Shown piece after piece: positions 23,076 to 33,832 of a stretch of 64,000 nt of DNA. The notes beneath the pieces are model-generated. The model searched no databases. It was given only the letters and a program-made list of their open reading frames with translations, and was not told the DNA's origin. The position numbers were made by a program, and so were the translations under genes. The DNA is from Trachythela sp. YZ-2020 (lineage: Eukaryota; Cnidaria; Anthozoa; Malacalcyonacea; Clavulariidae): contig JADLSH010000145.1 of NCBI GenBank assembly GCA_016169945.1, forward strand, positions 2,293,501-2,357,500, given 5' to 3'. Positions within the stretch are counted from its first letter, which is position 1, and each line of letters begins with the position of its first letter.

Positions 23076-23782
23076 ATGAGGGAAAATTTCCTGCTTCGAG
23101 AAATTGTGGTGGTTGAACCACACCAATTTCGATCTGGTTTAAAAGAGAGAGGTGCTGCCTGGACAACTATTGCTGAGAACTTAAAAGCATTTGATATGAA
23201 GGTCAGCCAGCGTACAGTGAGAGAACGATTTTAAAAGATTTTAAAAGAGTTTAAGGCGAAAGTATCAAAAGAAGCACGAACCAGTGGGCTGGATGTCGTA
23301 TACACAGAACGTGACAAAATATTGACAGATATTGTGGAGAGGATGAAAGAATGTGTGGAGAGGATGAAAGAATGTGAGGAAGCTATGTAGAAGGTGAAGG
23401 GTAAGAGAAGAAAGATCGGGAATCGGCAGAGGAAGTGAGGAAGAGAGCAACAGAGCGGCTGGGAGAGACGAGGCAGCGACGCAGCCTTGGATGCTGAGCT
23501 AGTGTCAGATGAAGGTATTTTGGTCATACATGAGAAACGACGAAGAAGAAGTAATGGGGACGTAATGAAGATCCTTGAGCAATCATTGGCTGCAAAGAGG
23601 AATGAGCAATGACTCGATTACGAGAACGTGAAATTACCCTGGTGGAGAGTCAAGTGTTGAGCCAGCAGCAATTTCAAAGGACTTTACTTGAACAGCAGCA
23701 GCAATTCCAGGAACAACAACAAAATGTTACATTTTCAATGGTCACTGCACTATCTGAACTTGTTAAAAACATTAGAAAGTAA
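23076..23782 (+). pseudogene. Myb/SANT-like protein of a Harbinger element (broken)
   Basis: From ATG 23076 the frame reads a trihelix/Myb-like domain containing K-E-R-G-A-A-W-T-T-I-A and V-S-Q-R-T-V-R-E-R-F, then meets a stop near 23234. The rest, in other frames, shows a charged coiled-coil and a Gln-rich tail (Q-Q-Q-Q-F-Q-E-Q-Q-Q) ending at 23782. In Harbinger elements the Myb-like partner helps bring the transposase to DNA and the nucleus. At least two frame disruptions make this copy non-functional. Confidence 0.65.
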
Positions 23783-24226
23783 ACTTTTATTATTATTCAC
23801 TTCAAGTTAAAATGTTCAATATTTTAAATGTGAAACAACAATTATTTATGCACTTACCACAAATGATATGTTATGCAACCCATGCTAAAGGATGGTTGAA
23901 ATTATCAGATTTACTGTGCAAGATCACAGTACAAATTTTGCATAGGAAAATTCTAAGATCACAGTAACTTTGATAGTGATGAGAAGTGCATATTAAGTAC
24001 AATATTTAGTACACATAGTGTACTTGTAACTTCACAGTACTTTATTCATTATTTTGTTTTGAAAGAATTAAAATTTCATTTCTGCTCATTAGTAAGTAAG
24101 AAATTAACGTGTAATGTTAATTTATATTTTAATGCATCTTACCACATTTTGCCTGTGCTTTGAGGGTTTACTTCGGGTACTTTGGATCCTGTTAACCTTT
24201 TAACTCATTGAGTGACTGCACTCTGT

Positions 24227-24705
24227 ACTGTACCGCCTACATTACATGAATATTTTCAAGTTTAAACTTTCGAATTCAACAAGTAGTTTAATCCTTTAAC
24301 ATGCAAGACTCTTCCCTTGACGAGTAAAATCATCTGGTGTTAGACAGAGTAAAATACTAAAGTGGGGCACGTCGGGGTGCATTGCCACTTAAAGGGTTAA
24401 GCTAGGATGCATGGGCAGATTGTTTGGTTAACTCATTGAGTGGCAGCACTCTCCACTTGACGAGTAAAATCATCTGGTGTTAGACAGAGTAAAATACTAA
24501 AGTGGGGCACATCGGGGTGCATTGCCACTTAAAGGGTTAATGTGAACTGTACCCCCGTGCACCCTACTTAAGCATTTTACTCTGTCTAACATCAGATCAT
24601 TTTACTCATCAAGGGAAGAGTCTTGCATGTTAAAGGATTAAACTACTTGTTGAATTCGAAAGTTTAAACTTGAAAATATTCATGTAATGTAGGCGGTACA
24701 GTTCC
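24227..24705. repeat. Snapback repeat between Harbinger genes
   Basis: The arm ACTGTACCGCCTACATTACA ... TAAAATCATCTG (24227-24390) is repeated in reverse complement at about 24542-24705. A direct repeat of about 95 bp (GACGAGTAAAATCATCTGGT ... CACTTAAAGGGTTAA) also lies at about 24318-24396 and 24447-24540. The structure could fold into a long hairpin. It may be an insertion or part of the Harbinger element itself. Confidence 0.7.
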
Positions 24706-24980
24706 AAAATAACTGCCAGTATTTGAACCATAAAGCATGTCTGAGCATTTCTAAGGAGGGTGCAAACTGAGTACATCTTTCCAACTGCACTCAGACCAAT
24801 CCACAGCCACCCGAACAGAACTCATGAACCGGTTGAACTCGATTTGCTCTGGCGTCAGATTGGGATGTTGGTACGGTGCATGTAGATGCCTCCTTAATGG
24901 GTAGGCAGGATCCCCATACATGCAAAGAGGATCGCCATTTGGTTTGTTAGAATGCTGCTCTAAGGCATCCGCAAACTCCC
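24703..24980 (-). pseudogene. Harbinger DDE transposase fragment
   Basis: The minus strand reads Y-G-D-P-A-Y-P-L-R-R-H-L, L-T-P-E-Q-I-E-F-N-R-F-M-S-S-V-R and V-A-V-D-W. This is the C-terminal part of the DDE_Tnp_4 domain, where the G-D-x-x-Y-P block contains the second catalytic Asp. The N-terminal part was lost on the side of the Penelope-like element. Confidence 0.7.
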
Positions 24981-24982
24981 TG

Positions 24983-26395
24983 CATCATATACTTACAGGT
25001 TTTACACAGCTTCACGCCACAAGGAAACTGTGGACTAGGGTTTCACGGATATTTTTACTATGTCGAAACGAGACTAAGAGATTATTGGTGAAAATGGAAG
25101 ATTTTTCAGGGTCGTTTTTCAAGATATGAAAATTCTTCCTAATGACATCCCAAACTTTGAAATTGATGGTAACCGAGAACACATGGTCTCTAAGGGTTTC
25201 GGATCGGGGAATATTGGAGGCCTTCGAAAAGGCATAATCTAAGAGAGGGATTGGACAACCGCGTTGGACAAAAAAGTTTCTCATTTCCTGACTTTCGGTA
25301 TGGAAGTCCTCAGCTTCACTGCAAATGCGGAGAAGGCGAAGGAAATGAGAGAAGGGAATGGACCTTTTAGTGTGGTTGGGGTGGGAAGAAGTAAAGAGAA
25401 GATAGCTATGGGAGTCAGTCGGCTTGTAGAACACAGAAGTAACAAGTCTATTGCCATTGATAGATACAAGTATATCTAAGAACGATACACTGGTCTCACT
25501 GATCTCCCACTTAAACTGGAGTGCTAGGTGGAAGTTATGAACAAAGTTAATAAACTTCTCCAACTCTCCGCGGGAACAGGATGCTGTGCCGAGACAGTCA
25601 TCAATGTACCTACCAAGGTAATCAGGTATGAGATCAGTGTATTGCTCGAAGATCTGCTTTTCCACAAAACCAACGAATAAATTGGCATAGTTGGGACCCA
25701 TTTTGGTTCCCATGGCTACACCACTTATTTGTTGGTAATGCTCACCATCAAATGAAAAATTGTTGAGGGTGAGCACTAATTCAGCGAAACGGATCAAAAC
25801 AGTGGTAGACGGTTCCTGGTTGGGGCGCTTGTCTAAGAAGAATTTGAGTGCTCTCAAACCATCGTGATGGGGAATGAAAGTGTACAAGGATTTGACATCC
25901 ATGGTGAAAATGAATTTATGAATGTTATGAAATTGAATGTTATGAAAGATTTGGAGAGCATGTTTGGTGTCCTTGATATAGGATGGTAAGTCCTTAACCA
26001 AGGGCGCCATGACACGATCGAGGTAGCTAGAGATAAGCTCGGTGGGACAACCGCAAGCAGAGACAATGGGTCTACCTGGGTTGTCGGGTTTGTGGATTTT
26101 GGGTAAGAAGTACATGACGGGTATGCGAGGTGTGGTGATTATGAGATGCTTGGCAGTTTCAGGAAGATCACCAGAGGCGATGAAATTCTTGATGGTGGTG
26201 GAAATGGTGGTTTGATTGGTAGAAGTTAAATCATTGTCAATTTTGCTGTAAAAGGTGCTGTCACTCAATTGTCGACGAGCTTCATTGCGATATAAGTCAG
26301 CTCTCCAAACAACCAAGGCACCACCCTTATCAGCAGGTTTGATAACAATGTCTTCCCGAGCACGGAGTGATTTGAGAGCACTAAATTCAGCTCTA
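24983..26395 (-). mobile_element. Inverted Penelope-like element segment with RT
   Basis: The minus-strand frame 26316-25012 encodes 434 residues of Penelope RT. Landmarks are P-K-I-H-K-P-D-N-P-G-R-P-I-V-S, M-D-V-K-S-L-Y, G-V-A-M-G-T-K-M-G-P and the catalytic box R-Y-I-D-D-C-L-G. The frame ends where the GIY-YIG endonuclease domain should begin, so that domain is missing. Its open end abuts a plus-strand Penelope tail at about 26408. Inverted partial copies at the 5' side are a known feature of Penelope-like insertions. It is very similar to the plus-strand copy at 35898-37208. Confidence 0.85.
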
Positions 26396-27533
26396 TATTG
26401 GTGAACTGGTAAACAATGATGCTAAACAACCTGTTGCCAGACATTTCAACACTGGCAATCACAGTGTTTCAGATATGAAAATTCGAGCTCTGTGTCCCAT
26501 TTCTGGTAGTAATGATAGCCGCAAAAGTCAAGAAATGTGTCTCATTTCCCAACTTGGCACCATCCATCCTCTCGGCATTAATGAGCGCCTCTCTTACATT
26601 TAACCCTTATCTGTTTATGCCTGCCATCAGCAGATACTCCACATCTCACCTTATCTAATATTTCGTTCCTTGTTTTCTGTCTTTCTTGCTTTGTTATCTT
26701 TGTTCGCAGTGGCGTAGCCAGCTTGAATTGACTTTGGTTTTTTAAAGCCCGGAAACGCTATTTGCTGCATTCTGAGCGACATTTCAACGCAAAATTAACA
26801 TCATAAAAAAAACAAAATTATGACAATTTTCAGCGACTCTCGCAAGGTTCTTCCTGAAATATCAAATAAATCATTTTTGGATGATTCAAAATATTGAAAC
26901 GTCACACTGCTTTTTTGATATTGATATTTCAAACAACTGCAGATCTGGACTATAAATAAATTGCAACCACAGGTCCGCAAAACATTGTCTTGCTACGAAC
27001 ACATGGTCAATACACCATCATATTTCACTCTTATTTTATCAACTTCGCAGCTTACTTACGGACTGTTGTTACAATTATGAATTATATACCACCATTATGG
27101 TTCTCATTACCTGATCTAAACTTGTAAAATCATGAATAATTAATGAGCTAACTACCCAATAAATGAACCATATTTATGTCACATGACATCTTTGTAAACC
27201 CCAATACAGGTCAACAATCTGATAAAGCTATGTCCTAATTAGTATTCGTAACTTTTGATACAGCTGTATCCTAATTAGCATGCATTTATTAACTTTGTTA
27301 AAAATGCTCCTGATTAATATTCATATATTGGACACGCACGAAACAAACAAGCATTTATTTCTTCCATAACACACATATTTGCTAAAAAGCACACTTTAGA
27401 TTAAGTATTATTTCTCACTTTTTGTCATTCACCACAAAATTTATCGTACAATTATTGAAGACAGAATGCGTGCAAATGCTATCAGCATTTCTGTTGCTAC
27501 GAGTCGTTTCAAACTCTGGTAAAGGCATTTCAG

Positions 27534-27842
27534 CTAAAACACTATCTGCCACATCAAATAGAAAATCTCGCAAATAAATTTGCTGAGCAAAAAGCTAACG
27601 CTATTCGGGGACATATGGCCCAAAGGTACCGTTAGATCATCAACAATTTCATATTCAAATTCATCATCCTGACCATCTCCGCCTTTATCGTCAGTGCCTT
27701 TTTTGTTACTGCGGCTTGCTTGCCGTTCTTCGAATATTTTAATCGCCCATTTCGTGTTATACCTAGTATTTTTAGGTACAGATTCTTCAAGGAACGACCA
27801 CTCCTCTTCGTTAGATTTTGGTTGGCGAAAACGACGAGACAT
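27534..27842 (-). CDS. ORF fragment resembling Crypton/DUF3504-type N-terminal domain, inside the hAT element
   Basis: From ATG (complement of 27840-27842), 102 codons begin M-S-R-R-F-R-Q-P-K-S and contain V-P-K-N-T-R-Y-N-T-K-W-A-I-K-I-F. This resembles the core-binding region of eukaryotic tyrosine recombinase-derived proteins (Crypton, ZMYM/QRICH-like; pattern x-V-P-K-x-T-x-x-A-x-x-W). An Asp/Glu-rich stretch follows. No catalytic recombinase domain follows, so it is an orphan exon or a captured 5' end. Assignment is from memory of that motif only. Confidence 0.45.
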   Translation of the reverse strand: MSRRFRQPKSNEEEWSFLEESVPKNTRYNTKWAIKIFEERQASRSNKKGTDDKGGDGQDDEFEYEIVDDLTVPLGHMSPNSVSFLLSKFICEIFYLMWQIVF

Positions 27843-28195
27843 TGTTCACTAAGCGGATAACAAACTATACGCCAAGGAAAAGCTATATTACACACACAAG
27901 CAGAACACACCCTGTTTATTTTCATTATGTTCTCGTTCAGCGCACATAGAGAGCATCTATACAAAATATTCTCATTAGAATCTTATTATTTCCGCCCCAT
28001 CTGCCAGCATTGTGTTAAAATCCCATAAGATTGTTTGAAAACCACCTATTAGCGATATCATATTATAAAACCAACAGCCATGAAACAATGCCAAGGCAGA
28101 AGCACAATAAAACAACTGATCCATTAAGTGGCCGAGTACTGCATAATATTAAGCTAATGACTTTCCACATTCATTACCTTTGTTTCATTTCACAA

Positions 28196-28292
28196 GTACT
28201 CGCGTCAGATCTGTATGGGGATTTACAATGGCTCGCGCAGCGCGCTCGCCATTGTAAATCCCCATACACGGCGGATCTGCCGCGAGTATTTT
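28196..28292. repeat. Perfect-stem hairpin inside the hAT element
   Basis: GTATGGGGATTTACAATGG and its reverse complement CCATTGTAAATCCCCATAC lie about 18 bp apart around a CG-rich loop. The outer parts TACTCGCG/CGCGAGTA and CAGATC/GATCTG also pair. It is either a tiny MITE or a strong structured element; no TSD is certain. Confidence 0.7.
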
Positions 28293-28940
28293 ATCTATTA
28301 CTTAAAAATCAGAAAATCACTTATAATATACGCTTCAATAGAAGCAGGATTCGTCACACTTGCTGAAGCCATTGTATAAACGCGCAAAGACAATATAAAT
28401 ATGATAATTACTCACCTTTATTACACAAGTGTGTTCAGTCGCGCGGAAAGCTCGCTAGGAAAGGCAGTACAAGTCATGCCTTCTCCAAATAGCATGAGTT
28501 CGGCTCAATAAACAGCCGTTTTGAGCATGCGCAAGGCCAGTTATCCAATCAGAAGCCAGTATTATTTGTATTAAATATCATAGCAACTCATGCCTTCTGA
28601 AAAGAGTCGCGCGTGAATCGATATATTGCCATAAATGAGTGTTGTAGAGCTGCAGTTGCTAGGAAACAGACACGGCAACTGTCGGCAAGGCTGTAAAATT
28701 GCGTAAATGTAATAGAAAGCGGAAATATTTTTAAAAACAATATGAAAAATCCAGTAAAATGACAATGCTGAATGTTAAAGCTTTGGGATAAACAAAGCAA
28801 TGTTTTAGACGGAACTTGGAAAAAATTCTCAATTTTGTGAAAATTTTTAGTCATGCTCGGCATGACAAGCATGACCGGCAGTTACGCCACTGTTTGTTCG
28901 CTGCTCCTTATATGCTAATATATTTTGTGATGTGATTTCC

Positions 28941-29911
28941 ACTCTCTCCTTCGCAGAGGCTTGGATAAAAAACATTATAAAAGGATACGCTAATATTGGA
29001 TGATAAATAAAAGAATGCGCTAGATGGTAATAAATGAAACGCGCTAAATGGTAATAATGAGGAAACCGCTGAAAATCGGAGCGCGGGCGGAGGAAAGAAA
29101 AAATGAGGGAGGGAAAAGTGGGAAAGCCTCTGCCAGATTTGCTACGCTTTCTCGCACAAATCTTCGTAAAGTTGTGCATCCCAAAATATCTTGGCAATCC
29201 GAAAGTTTTATTCACTTATGATACTTCAAGTGACTTTAAATTTACATAAGAAGAGGTTTTTGTTTTATATTTATTATCTGCTGGTCGTGATTTCGTTGGA
29301 AAATATAAATATAGAGGCCAGTTTGGCAAGTGATTTTCCTTCGCTCTTCAGACAGTGTTTCTGATGCGGTATACGTGTGCGCAACAACAAAGTGCCTTCC
29401 TTCACAATTTTATCATTAAATTTAACTTGCTTGTGCACAGTTCTATAATACTGTAGTAGTCCTCGAGAAAAACCAGCGAGATTGTTACGGTCGCAATGAG
29501 GGCAACATTAGCCGACATATATTGCCATTCTGAAACGCTATCAAATATTCTCTTTGAGAACGAAGCCGCATACAACACAAAGTTAATGTCCACTATTGGC
29601 TGCAAAATGATGACTGCAAGATAGTCAAAACGTGGCATAAAAGTGTTAACCGTTTTCGGAGTGCCTATATTGTTTTGCATTTACCATTCGGTCAATGTGT
29701 AATATAATATGCCGGCCCCCGTTTTGACGCCATGTTGGGTGTGAAATCTGGCAGAGGCTTTATTTATTTTCTCGCCTCACCCTTCGCCGCCCGCGGTTAT
29801 CATACTCGATAGCGGCGTTTTGTTTATTACCATCTAGCGCATTCTTTTATTTATTATCCAATATTAGCGTATCCTTTTATAATTTCTCTCCAAGCCTCTG
29901 TGCAGGAGAGA
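28941..29911. mobile_element. Mutator-like non-autonomous element
   Basis: The ends ACTCTCTCCTTCGCAGAGGC and CCTCTGTGCAGGAGAGA begin inverted repeats of about 100 bp. A second inner inverted pair (AAGCCTCTGCCAGATT / AATCTGGCAGAGGCTT) lies near 29128 and 29746. The element is flanked by GTGATTTCC on both sides (28932-28940, 29912-29920). A 9-bp duplication and long TIRs fit Mutator-like transposons. Excision on paper restores the Penelope tail seen at about 37730. No transposase ORF was found. Confidence 0.75.
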
Positions 29912-30034
29912 GTGATTTCCATATTTTGTTTATAGTTTGTTTTGATTAAATCCATCTGATTGGTTTATTTTTTATCACGTGATCGCTTTTGTATTTACTA
30001 TAAAAGCACATGCTTTCCCCCCGACCCATTCTAC

Positions 30035-30072
30035 TAACTTCCAGACGAAGGGCCTTCGCTCGAAACGTCGAA
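30035..30072 (+). ncRNA. Possible hammerhead-like ribozyme motif in Penelope pseudo-LTR
   Basis: The sequence GACGAAGGGCCTTCGCTCGA followed by AACGTC resembles a hammerhead core: C-N-G-A-N-G-A, a short stem GGGC/GCTC with a wobble pair, then GAAAC and GTC. Penelope-like elements are known to carry hammerhead ribozymes in their pseudo-LTRs. Here the expected CUGANGA box reads CAGACGA, so the copy may be mutated. Assignment is tentative. Confidence 0.35.
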
Positions 30073-30194
30073 GGTCTCATTGTATTTTTCAGGTAGTTTT
30101 ACACAACAGTCAACCGCCGTATTTGCTATACCCTACCCTACCCACACTGGCACCGCACGTTCGAGATATTTCACAGAAGAATACAGTGACCACG

Positions 30195-30537
30195 ATGGTA
30201 CACCTCAAGAAGTTTTGTCGCAATCTCCGGAATGAAATGGTTAGTCATATTACACTATATTTACCATGTATCGCTAAGCCTGATTTACGTTATTTCGACC
30301 TTATTTTATCTAAGACTCATTTCTCTAGCCACCTTTCATTTTTACGTCGTTGTTTACGTTATAAAGTCATTCCTAATGGCTTTAAATCCCCCTTTAAGTT
30401 GTATTTTCACTCGCCTAATGTCCGCCATGTTATGTCTCGTCGCGTCACGAGGGCTTGTTTTGAACACAGTCGGCGTTTGATGCGCATTGCCGTTGAATCG
30501 ATGTCTTCGCATATTCGCAATTTAGATTTAGATATTT
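30195..30537 (+). pseudogene. Penelope-like ORF, N-terminal part
   Basis: From ATG 30195 the frame reads M-V-H-L-K-K-F-C-R-N and F-L-R-R-C-L-R-Y-K-V-I-P-N-G-F-K-S, a basic N-terminal domain of GIY-YIG Penelope elements. It continues to H-I-R-N-L-D-L-D-I, where the 3' microsatellite tail of the antisense LINE begins. The rest of the protein resumes at about 35330 with S-R-L-Y-S-F-L-K. Confidence 0.65.
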
Positions 30538-30795
30538 TATTATTATTATTATTCATCTTATTTAAAAACGGTAGCCCTTCAGATTAAACTGCTTTTCAAG
30601 GGGCCGTTAGGATATTTACAAATATGAAAAATCTATTATACATACTGACTATATAAAAAAAGAAAGCCCATGCAGTGAACACTATATATAAAACTTAGAA
30701 TGAATCACGTATATAACTAGAAATAGTATGTTATGTTAACCCTCCCAGACCCAAAAATTACTCCTTCGGATCAGAATCCGCCCCACAGGTGGTTG

Positions 30796-33700
30796 TCACA
30801 CACTATTTCTCTCCAAATTGGTGAAATAGTTGTGGATTAAAGTTTTGAAGTTACTTATGGAGAGCTCTTTGTAGTTGTTGGCAACATCATTTGGAAGATT
30901 GTTCCATGATGCAGCACCTCGATATGAAAACGATTTCTTCAAGAAGTCTGTTTTAGGTTTTTCCAAGTAAAGTTTACAGTCATTACTTCTTAACGGGTAC
31001 ATATCATTTTGGCAAATTTTAAAGATGTTAGTCATACATTCTGGCAGTTGGCCTTGTAAGGCCTTAAATGTCATTATCATTTCTCTTTTCTTAAGAGTGG
31101 TTTCAATTGGTTCCCAGTGTAAAATATTAAATATATCTTTCGATCTTACTTCGTAAGTTGACCCTGTGATAATTCTAGCCGCTCGTTTTTGCATTTTTAA
31201 AAGCTTGTCAGTATGTGTACGACTGCCGTCATTCCACACATTGGAGCAATAGGTAAAGTGAGGTAAGACTAGTGAGTTGTACATGTTAATTAACACGTTT
31301 TGGCTAACAAATCGTTTGGCTCGTCTTAATAAGGCAATGCTCTTGGATAGTTTTTTGCATTGAAGATCATTGTGTTTATGCCATCTCAATTCATCGTCTA
31401 AAGTAATTCCCAGTACTTTTTTATTGGTTACCTGTTTGATGTTATGATTACCAATCAGTATACATGGGTCATGTGAGAATTGTTTCAATTTTCGTTTAGA
31501 GGCTATTAGCATAAATTCAGTTTTTTTAACGTTTAAAGTAAGCTTGTTTGCTATTAACCAGTTATTGACGTTGTGCAAATCATTGTTTAGTTTCACTTCT
31601 ATGTCCGCAGGTGAATTACCAATGCTTGATATATTTGTGTCATCTGCAAACATAGATGCCTCTGTTTGTTCGAGACAGTTAGGAAGATCGTTTATGTACA
31701 ATGAGAATAATAACGGTCCTAAGTTTGATCCTGTGGGACTCCGCAACTTATCTTTTCAGTTGGGAATTTGTACCTTGGACTGTACATAATTGACTCCTAT
31801 TGGTTAAGTACGATTTGAAGAAGTTAAGGGCTACACCTTTAACTCCGTATAGTTCAAGTTTAGCAAGAAGGATTTTGTGGTCGACTGTATCGAATGCCTT
31901 TTTGAGATCAAGAAACAAGACACCATTTATTAAGCCTTTATCCATATTCATTAAATATTCATTGGTTGTTTGCAAAAGAGCAGTTTCAGTAGAGTGATAT
32001 TTACGGAAGCCAGATTGGCGTTTTGTAATTATTTTGTTGTCATTCAGAAAATTGAGAAGTTGGTTATAAACTATTTTCTCTAGCATTTTTGAAATTGCCG
32101 ATATGACGGATATAGGTCTGTAATTTCCGCATTCATTTTTGTCACCTTCCTTATAGATAGGCGTAACCTTAGCCTGTTTTAAGTCGTCTGGAAGTATACC
32201 AACGTCTAGGATCAGGTTAAAAATATAAAGCAAGGTTTCACATATGGTATAGCCTGCAGCCTTTAACAGTTTGTTTGTGATTTTGTCGAGTCCTGCAGCT
32301 TTCCCTAATTTTATACCATCTAGTCTTCTGCATAATTCTATTGGTGAAATTTGTCTAAATGTAAACTTGTTAGAATTAGCAGTAATATATTGAAGTGGGT
32401 CTACATTACTTGCTGGTATAGTTTGTGCAAGCTTAGGGCCTATTTCACAAAAATAATTATTAAACTCGTTTGCTATATTATCGTTACCAGTAATTGTTTG
32501 TCCATTAACTGTGATCTGGTTGATTGTTGTTGTAGTCGTTCTCCTGTTGAGTAAATGATTGATAAATCTCCAGCTATCTTTACTATTTTTGCATTGTTCC
32601 AGATTTGTTTTATAATAGTGTGCTTTTGCATCCCTAATAAGTTTGGTAACTTGGTTTTTGCATCTTTTATAAGCCTCGGTATAAGCAGTAGAATTTAATC
32701 GCACTGCCTTTTTTTTAAGGAAATCTCGATGATAGCTAAGTTTTTTAATTTCATTATTCAACCATGGGCAATACTCGTTTCTAACTTTTCTAGTACGATA
32801 GGGAGCATGGTTGTCAGAAATAGACAAAAATATGTCCTTCCACTCCTGCCAGGCAAGATTTGGATCAGAATTGTATGTAAAGTAGTTAAACGCTTGTGCT
32901 AAATCTTGTTGGAATTCGTTTTCGTTAAAATGTTTAAATTGCCTTGTTTCTACTATTTTCGGCATTTCTCTGGGTACTCCTATTTTCCTACAAATATACA
33001 CCAGATCATGGTCACTTATTCCCAAAGCAATCACTCCTGAATCAGATGTTTTGGTGTCGTCACTTTTTGTAATTATAATGTCTATTAGTGTTTTTGTCGA
33101 GTCAGTTGTTCGTTGGCTTATCAATGTGTTGCTGTAGTTGGTAGATATCTAATAGGTCATCCAATCGTTTGGATTTGTTATTCCTATAGTTGCTGTCCAG
33201 CATGTCACAGTTAAAATCACCTGTTATGATTATTTCTTTGTTTTCATTGTCAATCACTTTTATGAAATTTTCAAAATCATTAAAGAATTCCATATTAGAG
33301 TCTGGTGGACGATACCAAGTACTAATTAGAACTGGCTTAGCTTTCGGTTTTTTAAATTCAAGACAAATTGCCTCTGCATTAACTGGAATTAAGTCAGCTC
33401 TATTAGTATAGGGAATAACATCCCTTAGGTAGATAGCCACTCCTCCTCCATTGCGGTTTCTATCCTTTCTTATCAAATCGTAACCTGGTATTTTAACCTC
33501 AGAGTTGTCTATGGAGTCGTCAAGTCGAGTTTCGTTGATACAAATTATATCAAAGGGAGTTTAGCCAGAAAAACCAATAATTCGTTTTTATGCTTTACCA
33601 AACTTGCAATATTTAAATGCCCTATTTTGAATCCCTTGAGTTTTGGGTAAACCTTTTCATATTGGTCCGTGGTTGGAGTAATTGGGTCTAGAGGGTTCAC

Positions 33701-33830
33701 ATTTTCATCATCGTTAGTCTTAGTAACATCCCTGTCATCATGATCATCATTATCATTGTCGAGTCTACTATGATCGAATGATGACGAGGATGCTACAGTA
33801 TCTTCTACTTTGGAATAATAAGAAGTATCT
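30796..33830 (-). pseudogene. LINE ORF2: endonuclease, reverse transcriptase and C-terminal domain
   Basis: Reading on the minus strand from about 33830, the AP-endonuclease domain shows G-H-L-N-I-A-S-L, I-C-I-N-E-T, N-G-G-G-V-A-I-Y, Y-R-P-P-D-S, I-T-G-D-F-N-C-D and, near 33030, S-D-H-D-L-V. RT follows with [28 protein letters not shown] and the catalytic M-F-A-D-D-T-N near 31650. The C-terminal domain ends K-S-F-S-Y-R-G-A-A-S-W-N-N-L-P. Frameshifts lie near 33560, 33110 and 31747. Otherwise conservation is high, so decay is recent. Confidence 0.85.
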
Positions 33831-33832
33831 AG

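Larger units (their letters stand above)
23076..24980. mobile_element. PIF/Harbinger-type transposon remnant
   Basis: A Myb-like DNA-binding gene on the plus strand and a DDE transposase fragment on the minus strand lie in the divergent two-gene layout of PIF/Harbinger elements. The right part is cut by a Penelope-like element at about 24983, and a snapback sequence separates the two genes. The outer TIRs were not identified. Confidence 0.7.
26707..28892. mobile_element. 2.2-kb non-autonomous hAT-like element
   Basis: The ends CAGTGGCGTAGCCAGC and GGCAGTTACGCCACTG are flanked by a perfect 8-bp duplication TTTGTTCG (26699-26706, 28893-28900). Removing it rejoins the Penelope 3' UTR found intact at about 37690-37720. 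An 8-bp TSD with CAG/CTG ends fits hAT. No transposase is present. Subterminal GTCATGC/GCATGAC palindromes are shared with the element at 51583-54357, so the two belong to one family. Confidence 0.85.

Noticed and set aside
23231..23527. 98-codon Ser/Leu-rich minus-strand ORF
   Set aside because: It is the antisense shadow of the purine-rich coiled-coil part of the Myb-like gene.
27632..27964. 110-codon minus-strand ORF overlapping the Crypton-like ORF
   Set aside because: It is a different frame of the same segment without the family motif, so it is taken as a shadow.
29979..30194. N-terminal extension of the Penelope ORF upstream of ATG 30195
   Set aside because: This part overlaps the pseudo-LTR and hammerhead-like motif, and similarity to the Penelope N-terminus begins only near M-V-H-L-K-K.
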